A DNA stretch of 64,000 bases from assembly GCA_943736015.1 (NCBI GenBank), contig OX031071.1, positions 13,922,119 to 13,986,118 of the forward strand, in the 5' to 3' direction. Below the pieces are notes generated by a model, which worked only from the letters and a program-made list of their open reading frames with translations, made no database searches and was not told where the DNA came from. Position numbers and translations under genes: made by a program. This document shows positions 63,291-64,000 of this stretch, one piece after another (within the stretch, counting starts at the first letter, position 1; every line of letters starts with the position of its first letter). This DNA is from Tridacna crocea (Eukaryota; Mollusca; Bivalvia; Cardiida; Cardiidae).

Positions 63291-63432
63291 AGCACAATGC
63301 CGAGTTTACACGATCCTATGGATCTATGGAGACTTCTTTAACCTTATTCTGCTAAATATCTAAAATTAAATTTTCAGTTCGATATAAATAGTCCAAATGT
63401 TGCTGGTTCAAAGTTAAGTTTTGAAAAATAAT

Positions 63433-63512
63433 ATCTCCTTATCGGACAGTGTAGATCCAAAATAAGACTGCACATTCTGTGCATTCTGATCTTGGTCTAC
63501 ACTATCCGCAAA
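63433..63512. mobile_element. Family C hairpin
   Basis: GGACAGTGTAGATCCAAAAT and GATCTTGGTCTACACTATCC arms, loop TGCACATTCTGTGCA. Confidence 0.8.
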
Positions 63513-63648
63513 AAGTCAGCTACTCGCGCATAGCAGCGTAAGAGTTAAAACAAATTGAAAAAAATAAATAAACGTTGATTACCAGCACTTTCACCTTTCC
63601 GTGAATGCTTTCTATCCCTGATAAAACAAATGTCAAGGTTTTAGTCAC

Positions 63649-63911
63649 ATATGTGACCCATCCCGCAAAAAGAGACCATCTAAGAATTCTGTACACACAT
63701 GATAACAGAAAAAACGATGGTGCAGGTCAGTTTAAGCTGATAACTCAAAAACGATTGTATAACAAGGCACAATGACCATTTTCATACTGAAAATGTCATT
63801 AAAGCGAAAAGTGTCAACCCTGGTCAGCCTGTACAATTTGCACAGTCTGGCCAGGGTTGACACTTTTCGCAGTTCCAAGAAGGTCCCTTTTTGCGTGATG
63901 GCTCACATATT
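63649..63911. mobile_element. Family J MITE, complete copy
   Basis: Ends TATGTGACCCATCCCGCAAA and TTTGCGTGATGGCTCACATA are inverted; the centre is a hairpin AAAAGTGTCAACCCTGGTCA / TGGCCAGGGTTGACACTTTT. Confidence 0.88.
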
Positions 63912-64000
63912 ATCTTTTGTCATCTGTAAAAATGCTTCCAATTTCAGCAAGTTTTACCGATGATCTTACTGTTTGGTAAATACTAAGTTTAACCTGTGCG

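Overview
The window looks like nuclear DNA of a bivalve mollusc. It is AT-rich, its genes are split by long introns with GT..AG boundaries, and it is packed with short palindromic (MITE-like) repeats, tRNA-derived SINE-like pieces, non-LTR retrotransposon relics and tandem arrays of a kind common in clams and mussels. A bivalve is also favoured by a small 12-cysteine gene resembling the cvSI (MEROPS I84) protease inhibitors and by two short secreted C-type lectins. The species cannot be fixed from the sequence alone. No rRNA, intact tRNA, CRISPR or bacterial feature was seen.

Five genes can be assembled by hand, all on the + strand, each with matching intron phases and an intact reading frame. 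(1) 7128-15212: two exons, 600 aa, unrecognised protein with a basic N-terminus, an acidic middle and a C-terminal coiled coil. (2) 20655-23449: three exons, 93 aa, secreted, two six-cysteine modules (cvSI-like). (3) 26183-32127: five exons, 156 aa, secreted C-type lectin with an EPN motif. (4) 36241-46641: four exons, 337 aa, type II membrane sulfotransferase of the WSCD kind. (5) 49206-61067: five exons, 158 aa, paralogous C-type lectin with a QPD motif. The two lectins share exon structure, phases and the C-terminal sequence VEVVGR, so they are a duplicated pair with the sulfotransferase gene lying between them. A possible cysteine-rich exon lies on the - strand at 35792-35948.

The rest is mostly repeats. 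The commonest (family A, more than 20 copies) is a ~210-240 bp element, usually bounded by TTAA on both sides, starting CCC and ending GGG, with a near-perfect central hairpin; TTAA boundaries suggest piggyBac-type mobilisation. Other families, named here for cross-reference: B (hairpin with AAGTGTCGTCTC arms), C (GATCTACACTGTCC arms), D (CGGTTTACTTCCAAAACC arms), E (~430 bp, TTTTCGGTGAAAGATCG), F (ATTGGCTAAACC palindrome), G (GGGTCATTTCTC arms), H (CAGGTGGCAGGGGACTTG arms), J (TATGTGACCCATC termini), K (AAAGGGG..CAATGCATCTCCG arms), L (~330 bp, CGGTTTACCGTTC). Two larger elements stand out: a 1.6 kb fold-back-like element built of alternating ~80 bp repeats in intron 3 of lectin 1, and a 2.0 kb element with ~190 bp inverted ends full of CTAGGCAGATC motifs in intron 1 of the sulfotransferase gene.

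Layout: 1-7 kb repeats; 7-17 kb gene 1 and its 3' flank; 17.4-20.4 kb repeats and a LINE relic; 20.6-23.5 kb inhibitor gene; 26-32 kb lectin 1; 32.7-35.8 kb satellite and repeats; 36-46.6 kb sulfotransferase; 47-49 kb repeats; 49-61 kb lectin 2; 61-64 kb tandem duplication and MITEs.
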